Made by a program: the position numbers and the translations under genes. A DNA stretch of 64,000 nt from Persicitalea sp963716085 (GTDB lineage: Bacteria > Bacteroidota > Bacteroidia > Cytophagales > Spirosomataceae): assembly GCA_963716085.1 (NCBI GenBank), contig OY970288.1, forward strand, positions 1,736,001 through 1,800,000, written 5' to 3'. The notes below the pieces were generated by a model that ran no database searches, was not told where the DNA came from, and saw only the letters and a list, made by a program, of their open reading frames with translations. Positions 55,666 through 63,844 of this stretch are shown here, in pieces (positions within the stretch are counted from its first letter, which is position 1; each line of letters opens with the position of its first letter).

Positions 55666-56769
55666 TCATTTTATGTTCCTACGGCGGTTCCGCTGGAAAT
55701 CTTCCAGCACAAAACTACCAAGGCCGTCCAAATTGCTGTAATAAGCCCGTCCGTTATTCACCTGCGTGAAGTTCTGGACAAACTGCTTCAAGTATGGATC
55801 AGAAGCAATCATGAAAGTCGTGACCGGAATATCCAGGCGACGCGCCTGGGCGGCCAGTGTCAGCGTCTTGCTTACGATTTTACGATCCAGGCCAAAGCTG
55901 TTTTTGTAGTAGTTGATCCCTTCTTTTAAACAAGTCGGCTTGCCGTCCGTAATCATGAAAATTTGTTTGTTGCGTGTCTTGCGGCGACGCAGCAAATCCA
56001 TCGCCAGTTCCAGCCCCGCCACCGTATTGGTGTGGTACGGGCCAACTTCCAGGTAGGGCAAATCCTTGATTTGAATCTGCCAGGCATCGTTACCGAAAAC
56101 AATTATATCCAGAGAATCCTTGGGGTATTTGGTTTTGATCAGCTCGGCCATGGCAAGCGCCACCTTCTTGGCGGGCGTGATGCGGTCTTCGCCGTACAAG
56201 ATCATGGAGTGACTGATGTCGATCATCATCACCGTGGAGGTCGTCGTCTTTTGCTCCTTCTCGACCACTTCCAAGTCCTGCTCCATGAGCGTAAAGTCGC
56301 CAATGCCGTGGTTCACCTGAGCATTCTTGATGGATTCAGTCATTGAAATCTGTTCGAGCGAATCGCCAAACTGGTAAGGACGTACATCGCTGCTCAGTTC
56401 ATCACCTACACCCGAATAAGGGGTATGGTGATTGCCGCCCGACTTGGAGCGCTTGAGCTTACCAAATATCTCGTCCAAAGCGCTTTTGCGAATACTCTGC
56501 TCGCCCTTCGGCGTCATCACGACCTGGCCTTCTCCATCTTTCTCGGTGATATAGCCTTTCTTTTTAAGATCTTCATAAAAATCGCCGACACCGTACTTAT
56601 CATTGGTCAGGTTATAACGCCGATCCAGCTCGCTGAGCCACTGCATGGCTTCGCCCACATCGCCGGAAGTCATCAGCAGCAATTGCTGAAAAATGCTGAG
56701 CAATTGCTCGAACTTGCTATTCGGCCCTTGCTCCTCAGGAATAAATTTAGAAAAATGATGGCCAAGCAT
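55666..56769 (-). CDS. VWA-domain protein, chelatase-like partner
   Basis: 367 residues. A helical N-terminal region is followed by a VWA domain (about 180-360) with the MIDAS motif DISHS and a following Thr/Asp (ITDGKPTC). These proteins form pairs with BchI/RavA-type AAA ATPases; the fitting partner is the gene at 33339. The role of the pair in non-photosynthetic Bacteroidota is unknown. The C-terminus NRRRNIK abuts the repeat array. Confidence 0.82.
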   Translation of the reverse strand: MLGHHFSKFIPEEQGPNSKFEQLLSIFQQLLLMTSGDVGEAMQWLSELDRRYNLTNDKYGVGDFYEDLKKKGYITEKDGEGQVVMTPKGEQSIRKSALDEIFGKLKRSKSGGNHHTPYSGVGDELSSDVRPYQFGDSLEQISMTESIKNAQVNHGIGDFTLMEQDLEVVEKEQKTTTSTVMMIDISHSMILYGEDRITPAKKVALAMAELIKTKYPKDSLDIIVFGNDAWQIQIKDLPYLEVGPYHTNTVAGLELAMDLLRRRKTRNKQIFMITDGKPTCLKEGINYYKNSFGLDRKIVSKTLTLAAQARRLDIPVTTFMIASDPYLKQFVQNFTQVNNGRAYYSNLDGLGSFVLEDFQRNRRRNIK

Positions 56770-56902
56770 AATTTTGAATGGTGAATTAGTGAATAATGAT
56801 GTGGGATATCATTTTCCTAAACGCGTAAGTAAGGGTTTTGGTTTTATCATAAAAAAGCAAAGGCGACCAGTAGGGCCGCCTTCACCTCAATTTTTCCTAA
56901 AA

Positions 56903-56950
56903 TGTACTTAGGTACTTAGCCGGGCGCCCGGTGGCGTACTTAGGTACTCC
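56903..56950. repeat. GTACTTAG-unit array
   Basis: GTACTTAGGTACTTAG, then GCCGGGCGCCCGGT as a small palindrome, then GTACTTAGGTACT, just after the bacilliredoxin stop. Confidence 0.6.
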
Positions 56951-56951
56951 T

Positions 56952-57380
56952 TCAAGCCTTCTCCCCGCAAAACTCGTCGAACGCCATGACCAAATGCTGA
57001 GCAATCATTTCGGCGGAGCGGCCTTCGATGTGGTGACGCTCAATGAAATGAACCAGCTCATTGTCGCGGAACATTGCGATAGCGGGCGACGAAGGAGGGT
57101 AGGGGAGGCAGTACTCGCGCATCTTATTCACGGCATCGGTGTCGACCCCAGCGAAAACGGTCACCAGATTGTCCGGCTTGGCTTCGCTCTTGGCGACGGC
57201 CGCTTTCACGCCGGGACGAGCGGCACCCGCCGCGCAACCGCAAACCGAGTTGACCATCACCAAAGTGACGCCTTCGGCTTTTTCCATGAAATTATCTACC
57301 GCCTCAGCGGTCAAAAGCTCCTGAAAACCGACGCTCGTAAGATCGGCTTTCATGGGAGCAACTAAATGTGGAGGATACAT
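56952..57380 (-). CDS. Bacilliredoxin (BrxA/BrxB family)
   Basis: 142 residues, DUF1094 family. The CGC active site (VCGCAAGAARPG, Cys47 and Cys49) is intact. It removes bacillithiol from proteins in Firmicutes; in Bacteroidota it commonly ends the SUF operon, as here. Confidence 0.92.
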   Translation of the reverse strand: MYPPHLVAPMKADLTSVGFQELLTAEAVDNFMEKAEGVTLVMVNSVCGCAAGAARPGVKAAVAKSEAKPDNLVTVFAGVDTDAVNKMREYCLPYPPSSPAIAMFRDNELVHFIERHHIEGRSAEMIAQHLVMAFDEFCGEKA

Positions 57381-57395
57381 AGGATTGTGTTGTTT

Positions 57396-57440
57396 AATTG
57401 TTTGTTAAATGTTTAAAGTTTAAGCGTTTAGTTGTTTAGA
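57396..57440. repeat. TTTAG/GTTTA-unit array
   Basis: Degenerate TGTTTAA/GTTTAGT units; similar words form the arrays at 63670-63835. Confidence 0.5.
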
Positions 57441-57472
57441 CGGGGAACTTCACTCGTGACATGTCACTTCCC

Positions 57473-57530
57473 CTTTGGACCTTTGGACCTTTGGACCTTT
57501 GGACCTTTGGACCTTTGGACCTTTGGACCT
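57473..57530. repeat. Perfect octamer repeat CTTTGGAC
   Basis: Seven identical 8-bp units directly after the DUF59 gene; likely to vary in copy number between strains. Confidence 0.85.
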
Positions 57531-57533
57531 CCC

Positions 57534-57860
57534 TCACATAAACCCCAACTCCAACCTCGCCTCTTCCGACATCATTTCGGTAGTGTAGGGCGGGTCAAAG
57601 GTAAGTTCGAGACTCACATCGTTAACGCCTTCCACTTCGCGGATGCGCTGCTCGACTTCTCCGGGCAAGGTACCCGCCGAAGGACAAGAAGGCGACGTCA
57701 AGGTCATAGAAACGTAAACGTTGTTAACGGGAAATATTTTAATTTCGTAAATCAGACCCAACTCGTATACATCCACCGGAATTTCCGGATCGTACACGCG
57801 TTTGATCGCTTTCACGATTTCCTCTTTAAGTTCTGCTTCGGTAAGGGTGGTAGTTTCCAT
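57534..57860 (-). CDS. DUF59/MIP18-type iron-sulfur assembly protein
   Basis: 108 residues. KRVYDPEIPVDVYELGLIYEI and TSPSCPSAGTLPGEVEQRI with the conserved Cys59 match SufT/PaaD-like proteins. It helps mature iron-sulfur enzymes. It starts 5 bp after the sufE stop. Confidence 0.93.
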   Translation of the reverse strand: METTTLTEAELKEEIVKAIKRVYDPEIPVDVYELGLIYEIKIFPVNNVYVSMTLTSPSCPSAGTLPGEVEQRIREVEGVNDVSLELTFDPPYTTEMMSEEARLELGFM

Positions 57861-57865
57861 ATCTC

Positions 57866-58288
57866 CTATCTATTTAAGCTTTGATAAGCAAAGCCGTACG
57901 TTTTCATTTGCTTTACCATGCTGGCCAGGCCGTTGGAACGGGTTTGTGCCAGATGCTGGCGTAGACCAATCTTTTCCATAAAATAAAGATCAGATTGGGC
58001 GATTTCTTCGGCATTGTGGCCGGACAAAACTTTGACCAGCATACTCACCAGGCCCTTGACAATAACTGCGTCGCTATCAGCCTCGAAATTAACTTTTTCA
58101 CCATCGGTTTCGGCGTGCAGCCACACGCGCGACTGGCAACCCTTGATGATGTTTTCTTCGGTCTTGTACGCTTCGGGCAAGGGTGCCAATTGCTTGCCCA
58201 TGTCTATGATGTACTCGTACTTGCTCTCCCAGTCGTCAAAAAGAGCAAAGTCTTCAATGAGTTCGTCTTGTTTTTCCTTGATAGTCAT
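57866..58288 (-). CDS. sufE: Sulfur acceptor SufE
   Basis: From the ATG at 58288, 140 residues. KGCQSRVWLHAE contains the sulfur-accepting Cys near residue 50; GLRQHLAQTRSNGLASMV is the conserved C-terminal helix. It takes persulfide from SufS. A longer reading upstream is repeat-derived. Confidence 0.94.
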   Translation of the reverse strand: MTIKEKQDELIEDFALFDDWESKYEYIIDMGKQLAPLPEAYKTEENIIKGCQSRVWLHAETDGEKVNFEADSDAVIVKGLVSMLVKVLSGHNAEEIAQSDLYFMEKIGLRQHLAQTRSNGLASMVKQMKTYGFAYQSLNR

Positions 58289-58293
58289 TTTCT

Positions 58294-58452
58294 TATTGTG
58301 TAATTGTTGAACTGTGTAATTGATGTTTAACTGTTTGATTGTATGAGTCGTTGGCCCCAAATAAATTCGATTACACGATTACCGCCGGGGTGGCGTTCCA
58401 CTTACACGATTACACGATTACACGATTACACGATTACACGATTACACGATTC
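58294..58452. repeat. Inverted GTGTAATT / ATTACACG arrays
   Basis: Left arm 58294-58345 (GTGTAATTGTTGAACTGTG) and right arm with six perfect TACACGAT octamers (58403-58451), between sufS and sufE. Confidence 0.8.
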
Positions 58453-58461
58453 AACAGCCTT

Positions 58462-59706
58462 CTATCCCAGCATCCGCTTCACTTTCTCCAGTCCCGCCAC
58501 CAGGCGGTCGATTTCTTCGGTTGTGTTGTAAACAGCGAAGGAGGCGCGGGAGGTTCCGGGAATGCCGAAGCGCTGCATGAGTGGCTGCGTGCAGTGGTGG
58601 CCCGTGCGGATGGCAATGCCTTGCTGGTCGAGCAACACGCCGGTGTCCTGGTGGTGAATGCCGTCGATGAGGAAAGATATGACGCTCACTTTTTCTTTGG
58701 CGGTACCTACTATCTTCAGCCCTTCGATGCTAAATAGCGCGTTGGTGGCGTATTCAAGAAGGTAGTTTTCGTAATCCGCGATGGCTTCTTTGCCGAGATT
58801 CTCTACGTAGTCGATGGCCGCTTGAGCCGCGACCACGTCGGCAATATTAGGCGTACCGGCCTCGAATTTGTAGGGTAGTTCGTTGTAAGTAGTTTTCTCG
58901 AACGTGACCTCCTTAATCATCTCGCCACCGCCACGCCAGGGCGGCATAGCGTTCAAAATATCCTCCTTTCCGTACAGTACCCCCATGCCCGTCGGGCCAA
59001 AGAGCTTGTGCAGTGAAAAGGCGTAAAAGTCACAATCCAGCGCCTGCACGTCGACATCGATATGCGAGGTAGCTTGCGCACCGTCGATCAAAACCTTAGC
59101 ACCTACGGCGTGGGCTTTGTCGATGATCTCGGCTACGGGATTGATGGTGCCCAGGGCGTTGGACACATGAACCACGGAAACGAATTTAGTCCTTTCCGAA
59201 AGCATTTTTTCGTACTCGTCCATCACCAACTCACCCGCCTCATTAACGGGGATAATGCGTAGCACGCAACCCCTTTCCTCGCAGAGCATCTGCCAGGGGA
59301 CGATGTTGGAGTGATGCTCCATCGTGCTGATGATGATCTCATCGCCCGCTTCCAGGAACTTGCGCCCGTAGGTCTGAGCCACCAGATTGATACCATCCGT
59401 AGTGCCATAAGTGAAGATCACTTCCTCCGGCAGTCGGGCATTGATAAACTTCTGAATCCGACGCCGTGTCGCTTCGTAGTCCGCCGTGGCTTTCTCCGCC
59501 AAATGGTGAATGCCCCGGTGGATATTAGCGTTGGTGTGCTCGTAATAATTTGCCAATGCCTCTATTACCTGACGCGGCTTTTGCGTGGTAGCGGCATTAT
59601 CAAGGTATACCAGCGGCTTGCCGTTCACGATTTCGTTCAGAATCGGAAAATCCGTTCTGATTTTCGTGATGTCCAATTGGGATATGGTTTCTGTTTCTAG
59701 TAGCAT
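58462..59706 (-). CDS. sufS: Cysteine desulfurase SufS
   Basis: 414 residues. PLP-binding Lys in YAFSLHKLFGPTGMGVLYG (about 228) and active Cys in RTGHHCTQPLMQRFG (about 363). LDNAATTQKP near the start is typical. Produces persulfide from cysteine for the SUF scaffold; works with SufE downstream. Confidence 0.96.
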   Translation of the reverse strand: MLLETETISQLDITKIRTDFPILNEIVNGKPLVYLDNAATTQKPRQVIEALANYYEHTNANIHRGIHHLAEKATADYEATRRRIQKFINARLPEEVIFTYGTTDGINLVAQTYGRKFLEAGDEIIISTMEHHSNIVPWQMLCEERGCVLRIIPVNEAGELVMDEYEKMLSERTKFVSVVHVSNALGTINPVAEIIDKAHAVGAKVLIDGAQATSHIDVDVQALDCDFYAFSLHKLFGPTGMGVLYGKEDILNAMPPWRGGGEMIKEVTFEKTTYNELPYKFEAGTPNIADVVAAQAAIDYVENLGKEAIADYENYLLEYATNALFSIEGLKIVGTAKEKVSVISFLIDGIHHQDTGVLLDQQGIAIRTGHHCTQPLMQRFGIPGTSRASFAVYNTTEEIDRLVAGLEKVKRMLG

Positions 59707-59710
59707 AACT

Positions 59711-59807
59711 TTGGGTACTGGGTACTGGGTACTTCGTTCCGGGTTCTTTGATTGCGGAGGGGACGAGGGAATAAAAACTCAGTACCAGGTACTCAATACC
59801 CAGTACT
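59711..59807. repeat. Inverted GTACTGG-unit arrays
   Basis: Left arm GGGTACTGGGTACTGGGTAC (59713-59732) and right arm CAGTACCAGGTACTCAATAC (59780-59799) with a 47-bp spacer, between sufD and sufS. Same unit as at 40734. Confidence 0.75.
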
Positions 59808-59816
59808 AAAAACGGC

Positions 59817-61118
59817 CTACGCCAGTTTTCCCGCAATAATCTCTTCCAGATAAGCCCGAATCGGTTCGATCTTGATTTGGGTGATCACGTCCTCACAAAA
59901 AGCGAACATAAGCAGGCTCATGGCTTCATCTTTTGAAATGCCGCGTGAGCGAAGATAAAAAAGTGCTTCGTCGTCCAGTTGGCCGGTGGTGGTGCCGTGC
60001 GAGCATTTGACGTCGTCGGCCCAAATCTCCAACTGCGGCTTGGTGTTCATGGTCGCCTGCGGCGACAGCACCACGTTCTTGCACGACTGGAAGGCGTTGG
60101 TTTTCTGGGCGTCTTCGCGCACGAAAATCTTGCCGTTGAACACGCCCGTCGATTGACCACGCAGTACGCCCTTGTACAGCTCATTACTTTCGGAGTTGGG
60201 CATGCGGTGGTCGGCCACGGTGTGGTTGTCGATGTGCTGCTTACCGTCGGGGAAATACAGCCCGTACATATGCGCATCGCAATGCTCCCCATCGAGGGCG
60301 ATGTTGAGGTTGTTACGCGTAAAGCCGCCGTTCAGTGAAACGGTGGCGGCGTAAAAATGCGACTTGTCGGCCATGCGCACCTGCGTGGTACCCACGTGGT
60401 AGGCCGCGTCGCTATCGTTTTGTACCTTGTAGTATTGTACGTGCGCGTCCTGAGCGACGTGGATTTCAGTCACGGCATTGGTGAAAGCCGATGACTCACC
60501 TAGTGTCAGGAACGTTTCGGTCAATTGCACCTGCGCATTTTGCTCGATCACGAACAGATTGCGTGGCTGCGCGCCTGCGTTACCCGAACGGGTGTCGTTG
60601 ATGAAATACAGCACGATGGGTTCTTCCACTACTTTGCCCTTTGGCACGTGAATGAAAACCCCATCGCCCGCAAAGGCAGTGTTCAAAGCCGTGAAAGCCT
60701 CATCCTGAGAATCGACCAATAGGCCAAAATAGGTGCTCACCAACTCGGGCTGCGCGGTCAGAGCTTCCCGCAAGGGCTGAATCGTAACCTCAGAAGAAGG
60801 CGAGACGATGCTTGATAGTCCGGCTTCGTATTTCCCGTTGACAAAGTACAGGACATTGCCGGTCAGATTCGGGATTTTGAGCGCTTCAAGATCCGCCGCC
60901 GTAACAGCATGATTTCCTGCAAAGTCAAAATCCTGATTCGTCAGATTACGAACGTTACTGTACTTCCATTCCTCGTGTTTGGGCGTAGGAAATCCCAATT
61001 TCTCAAACCGGGCCAGCGCCTTCTGCCGCGTCTCATGCAGCGAAGTCTGCGCCTCCCCGTTCATGGCCGCCTCCCGTAAACGGAAATCAGCGACTAATTT
61101 TTCTTTTAGATCTACCAT
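59817..61118 (-). CDS. sufD: Fe-S scaffold subunit SufD
   Basis: 433 residues; the C-terminal beta-helix contains the conserved DDVKCSHGTTTGQLDDEALFYLRSRG and the preceding HVAQDAHVQYYK region. It forms the SufBCD scaffold. Confidence 0.96.
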   Translation of the reverse strand: MVDLKEKLVADFRLREAAMNGEAQTSLHETRQKALARFEKLGFPTPKHEEWKYSNVRNLTNQDFDFAGNHAVTAADLEALKIPNLTGNVLYFVNGKYEAGLSSIVSPSSEVTIQPLREALTAQPELVSTYFGLLVDSQDEAFTALNTAFAGDGVFIHVPKGKVVEEPIVLYFINDTRSGNAGAQPRNLFVIEQNAQVQLTETFLTLGESSAFTNAVTEIHVAQDAHVQYYKVQNDSDAAYHVGTTQVRMADKSHFYAATVSLNGGFTRNNLNIALDGEHCDAHMYGLYFPDGKQHIDNHTVADHRMPNSESNELYKGVLRGQSTGVFNGKIFVREDAQKTNAFQSCKNVVLSPQATMNTKPQLEIWADDVKCSHGTTTGQLDDEALFYLRSRGISKDEAMSLLMFAFCEDVITQIKIEPIRAYLEEIIAGKLA

Positions 61119-61129
61119 TTTTTAATTTT

Positions 61130-61205
61130 GATTGAGAGAATGAGAGATTTAGAGAATAAGAAAGAAGTTTTTATCAACTCACTCATTCACTCAATCACTC
61201 ATTCA
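61130..61205. repeat. Inverted CACTCATT-unit arrays
   Basis: Left arm 61130-61156 (TTGAGAGAATGAGAGA) and right arm 61177-61205 (CACTCATTCACTCAATCACT), between sufC and sufD. Confidence 0.7.
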
Positions 61206-61208
61206 AAA

Positions 61209-61961
61209 TTAAGCAACGACCTCCGCCTTGATCCAGTCGTACCCTTTCTCTTCCAGCTCCATCGCCAGCTCTTTGCTGCCGGATTTTACGATGCGTCCTT
61301 GGTAAAGTACGTGCACAAAATCCGGGACGATGTAGTCCAGCAGGCGCTGGTAGTGGGTCACGACGACCGTTGCTTTTTCTGGTGAGCGGAGCGTGTTGAC
61401 GCCCTCGGCCACGATGCGCAGGGCGTCGATGTCGAGGCCAGAATCGGTTTCGTCCAGGATGGCCAGCCGGGGTTCCAGCACGGCCATTTGGAATATTTCG
61501 TTGCGCTTTTTTTCGCCGCCCGAGAAACCTTCGTTGAGGGAACGCTTCAGGAGCGAGTCGTTCATTTTCACGAGTTTGGCTTTCTCACGCACCATCCGCA
61601 GAAACTGCGCGGCGTCCAGTGGATCTTCGCCCCGGTACTTGCGCATTTCGTTGACGGCCGTTTTCAGAAAGTTGATGGTCGTCACGCCGGGTATTTCAAC
61701 GGGGTACTGGAAAGCCAGGAAAATGCCTTCCGCCGCGCGCTCTTCGGGGGCAAGGTCGAGGAGGTCTTTGCCTTCAAATTCTACGCTGCCGCTCGTTATT
61801 TCGTATTCTTCGCGGCCCGCCAATACGGAGGCCAGCGTGCTCTTGCCCGAGCCGTTTGGCCCCATGATAGCGTGTACCTCACCAGGATTGACGGTCAGGT
61901 TGATTCCTCTTAATATCTCCTTGCCTTCGATCGAGGCGTGTAAGTCTTTAATGGTAAGCAT
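61209..61961 (-). CDS. sufC: Fe-S assembly ATPase SufC
   Basis: 250 residues. Walker A MGPNGSGKST at 33-42, ABC signature NEGFSGGEKKRNEI, Walker B LAILDETDSGLD. ATPase of the SufBCD scaffold. First gene of the operon here; sufB, usually before it, is absent. Confidence 0.97.
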   Translation of the reverse strand: MLTIKDLHASIEGKEILRGINLTVNPGEVHAIMGPNGSGKSTLASVLAGREEYEITSGSVEFEGKDLLDLAPEERAAEGIFLAFQYPVEIPGVTTINFLKTAVNEMRKYRGEDPLDAAQFLRMVREKAKLVKMNDSLLKRSLNEGFSGGEKKRNEIFQMAVLEPRLAILDETDSGLDIDALRIVAEGVNTLRSPEKATVVVTHYQRLLDYIVPDFVHVLYQGRIVKSGSKELAMELEEKGYDWIKAEVVA

Positions 61962-62209
61962 ATTGAGTGTTTCGTGTCAATTTTCTTTACAAAAATGCAA
62001 AGGTACGCCGCCAGAAGCGGGAAAAGAAACTACGATTAGAAGGTTTCTAAATAAGTCCGGCAGTCAGTATAACCCCCAAGTACGGTAGGATGTTCCCCGT
62101 TTCGCGGCTTTGTCGAAGGTGCCGGGATTGGTAGGATTTAGTCGGCTTTTTATTGAAAAATAATCCGCCGTACTTTGCAGAAAGCTATTTTCTGGCACGA
62201 AACGATTTT

Positions 62210-63658
62210 ATGAAGACGAACCAAGGCAAAATAAAAGTGACGTCCGAAGTGGGTCGACTGCGTCGGCTGCTCATTCACAGTCCTGACCGGGGGCTGGGAA
62301 AAGTGGTGCCTTCCAAGGCGCAGGACTGGCTCTTCGAGGACATCGTCCACCTGGACACCATGCGGCGGGAGGAGTACGATTACTACGTCAAGCTGCTGCT
62401 CTACTTCCTCGACCCCGAGAAAGTAAAAGGCAAGATTGCGGAGATCGACGCCGATACTTCGCGGGCCTTCTACAAACCGGGCAATGCGGACTACTTCAAC
62501 TCCGATAAGGTAATCGACCTGCAGAACCTGCTGTCCGATATTCTGGAAGATGAGGTGACCCGCACCAAGCTGATTGCCTCCATTTGTGGCATAGAGAAGT
62601 GCTCCCACGCCACGCAGCTCGAACTGGAAAAATACGATCCGCAGGAACTGGCTAAAATTTTCATCTCGGGGTCGCAATCCGACGATAAAATGCTGTTTTC
62701 GCCGCTGCCCAACCTGATTTTTACCCGCGACATCGGCATCGTCATCGACGACCACATCCTGCTCAACCGGCCGGCCAAGGTCGCCCGGACGCGCGAGTCG
62801 CTACTGGCGCAGTACATCTTTTTCCAGCACCCGCTCTTTGCCGACTACCGCGATAAGATCATCGAAATTCCCGGCAACGCGCGGCTTTTTCTGATCCCGG
62901 AGGACGAGCAACTCAGCGACTTCAACCGCTCCACGCTGGAAGGTGGCGACGTGATGATGGTCGCACCGCGCCACCTGCTCATCGGGTGCAGTGAGCGCAC
63001 GACCCTCTACGCCGCCCAGCAGACGATGAAGATTTTGTTCGAGAAAAACGTGGTCGATACCATCACCATCGTGCAGATTCCCAAGAAGCGCGACTACATG
63101 CACATCGACACGGTATTTACGCAAGTCAAGAAAAACGTGTGGGTGCTGCTGCGTTCGCTGGCCCGGCAGGGCGACGAAAGCCGCAAGAAGGATGTACTGC
63201 ATTTCTTCGGCCCTAAGGTACTGGGCCAGAAAATGAAGATCATGCAATTCTACAAAGGCCTGGAACAGAAGCCGATAGAAATCGAAAATCTGGAAGATCT
63301 CTTGGCCGATATCAGCAAGAACGACTTAGGTAGCAAGGAAGAGGTCAAATTCATCTACTCCGGCAACAACGAATTCCCCTTCGGCGAACGCGAGCAGTGG
63401 ACCGATTCCTGCAACCTGCTGGCTTTAAAGGACGGCGTGGTCATCGGCTACGACCGCAACGACAAAACCCTCGACGCCTTCCGAGCCACCGGCTTCCGCA
63501 CCATCAAAGCCGCCGACCTGTTGGCTGAGTTCGAAGCCGGGACATCATCCCCCGACACAATCACCGATACGTTCATCATGCTGCCTTCCGCCGAGCTCTC
63601 CCGCGCCCGAGGCGGCTCGCACTGCATGAGCATGCCCGTTTTTCGGGATGAGGCATAA
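62210..63658 (+). CDS. Arginine deiminase-superfamily protein
   Basis: From the ATG at 62210, 482 residues. Guanidino-group-modifying motifs are present: EVGRLRRLLIHSPDRGL, FTRDIGIVIDDHI, TLEGGDVMMVAPRHLLIG, DTVFTQV, and the C-terminal GGSHCMSMPV with the catalytic Cys. The length exceeds classical ADI (about 410) by an N-terminal insert. It probably hydrolyses arginine to citrulline and ammonia or a related substrate. A CtlX-like gene follows. Confidence 0.87.
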   Translation: MKTNQGKIKVTSEVGRLRRLLIHSPDRGLGKVVPSKAQDWLFEDIVHLDTMRREEYDYYVKLLLYFLDPEKVKGKIAEIDADTSRAFYKPGNADYFNSDKVIDLQNLLSDILEDEVTRTKLIASICGIEKCSHATQLELEKYDPQELAKIFISGSQSDDKMLFSPLPNLIFTRDIGIVIDDHILLNRPAKVARTRESLLAQYIFFQHPLFADYRDKIIEIPGNARLFLIPEDEQLSDFNRSTLEGGDVMMVAPRHLLIGCSERTTLYAAQQTMKILFEKNVVDTITIVQIPKKRDYMHIDTVFTQVKKNVWVLLRSLARQGDESRKKDVLHFFGPKVLGQKMKIMQFYKGLEQKPIEIENLEDLLADISKNDLGSKEEVKFIYSGNNEFPFGEREQWTDSCNLLALKDGVVIGYDRNDKTLDAFRATGFRTIKAADLLAEFEAGTSSPDTITDTFIMLPSAELSRARGGSHCMSMPVFRDEA

Positions 63659-63669
63659 GCTGGGCTATG

Positions 63670-63835
63670 TTAAGGTGTTTAGTCGTTTAGGTGTTTAGGT
63701 GTTTAGCTCTTGATTAAAAATCAGTAGATTATGTTTTAGAAAATTCGACTAAACGACTAAACGACTAAACGACTAAACGACTAAACGACTCCACACCTAA
63801 ACACCTAAACACCTAAACACCTAAACACCTAAACA
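63670..63835. repeat. Inverted TTTAGTCG/TTTAGGTG arrays
   Basis: Left arm 63670-63706 has 8-bp units GTGTTTAG, TCGTTTAG, GTGTTTAG, GTGTTTAG. Right arm 63746-63835 has about six CGACTAAA then six CACCTAAA units. Both unit types occur in both arms; spacer about 40 bp. Confidence 0.85.
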
Positions 63836-63844
63836 AAAACCACC

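Noticed and set aside
57473..58451. CRISPR array
   Set aside because: Octamer units are contiguous without unique spacers of 30-40 bp, and no cas gene is near.
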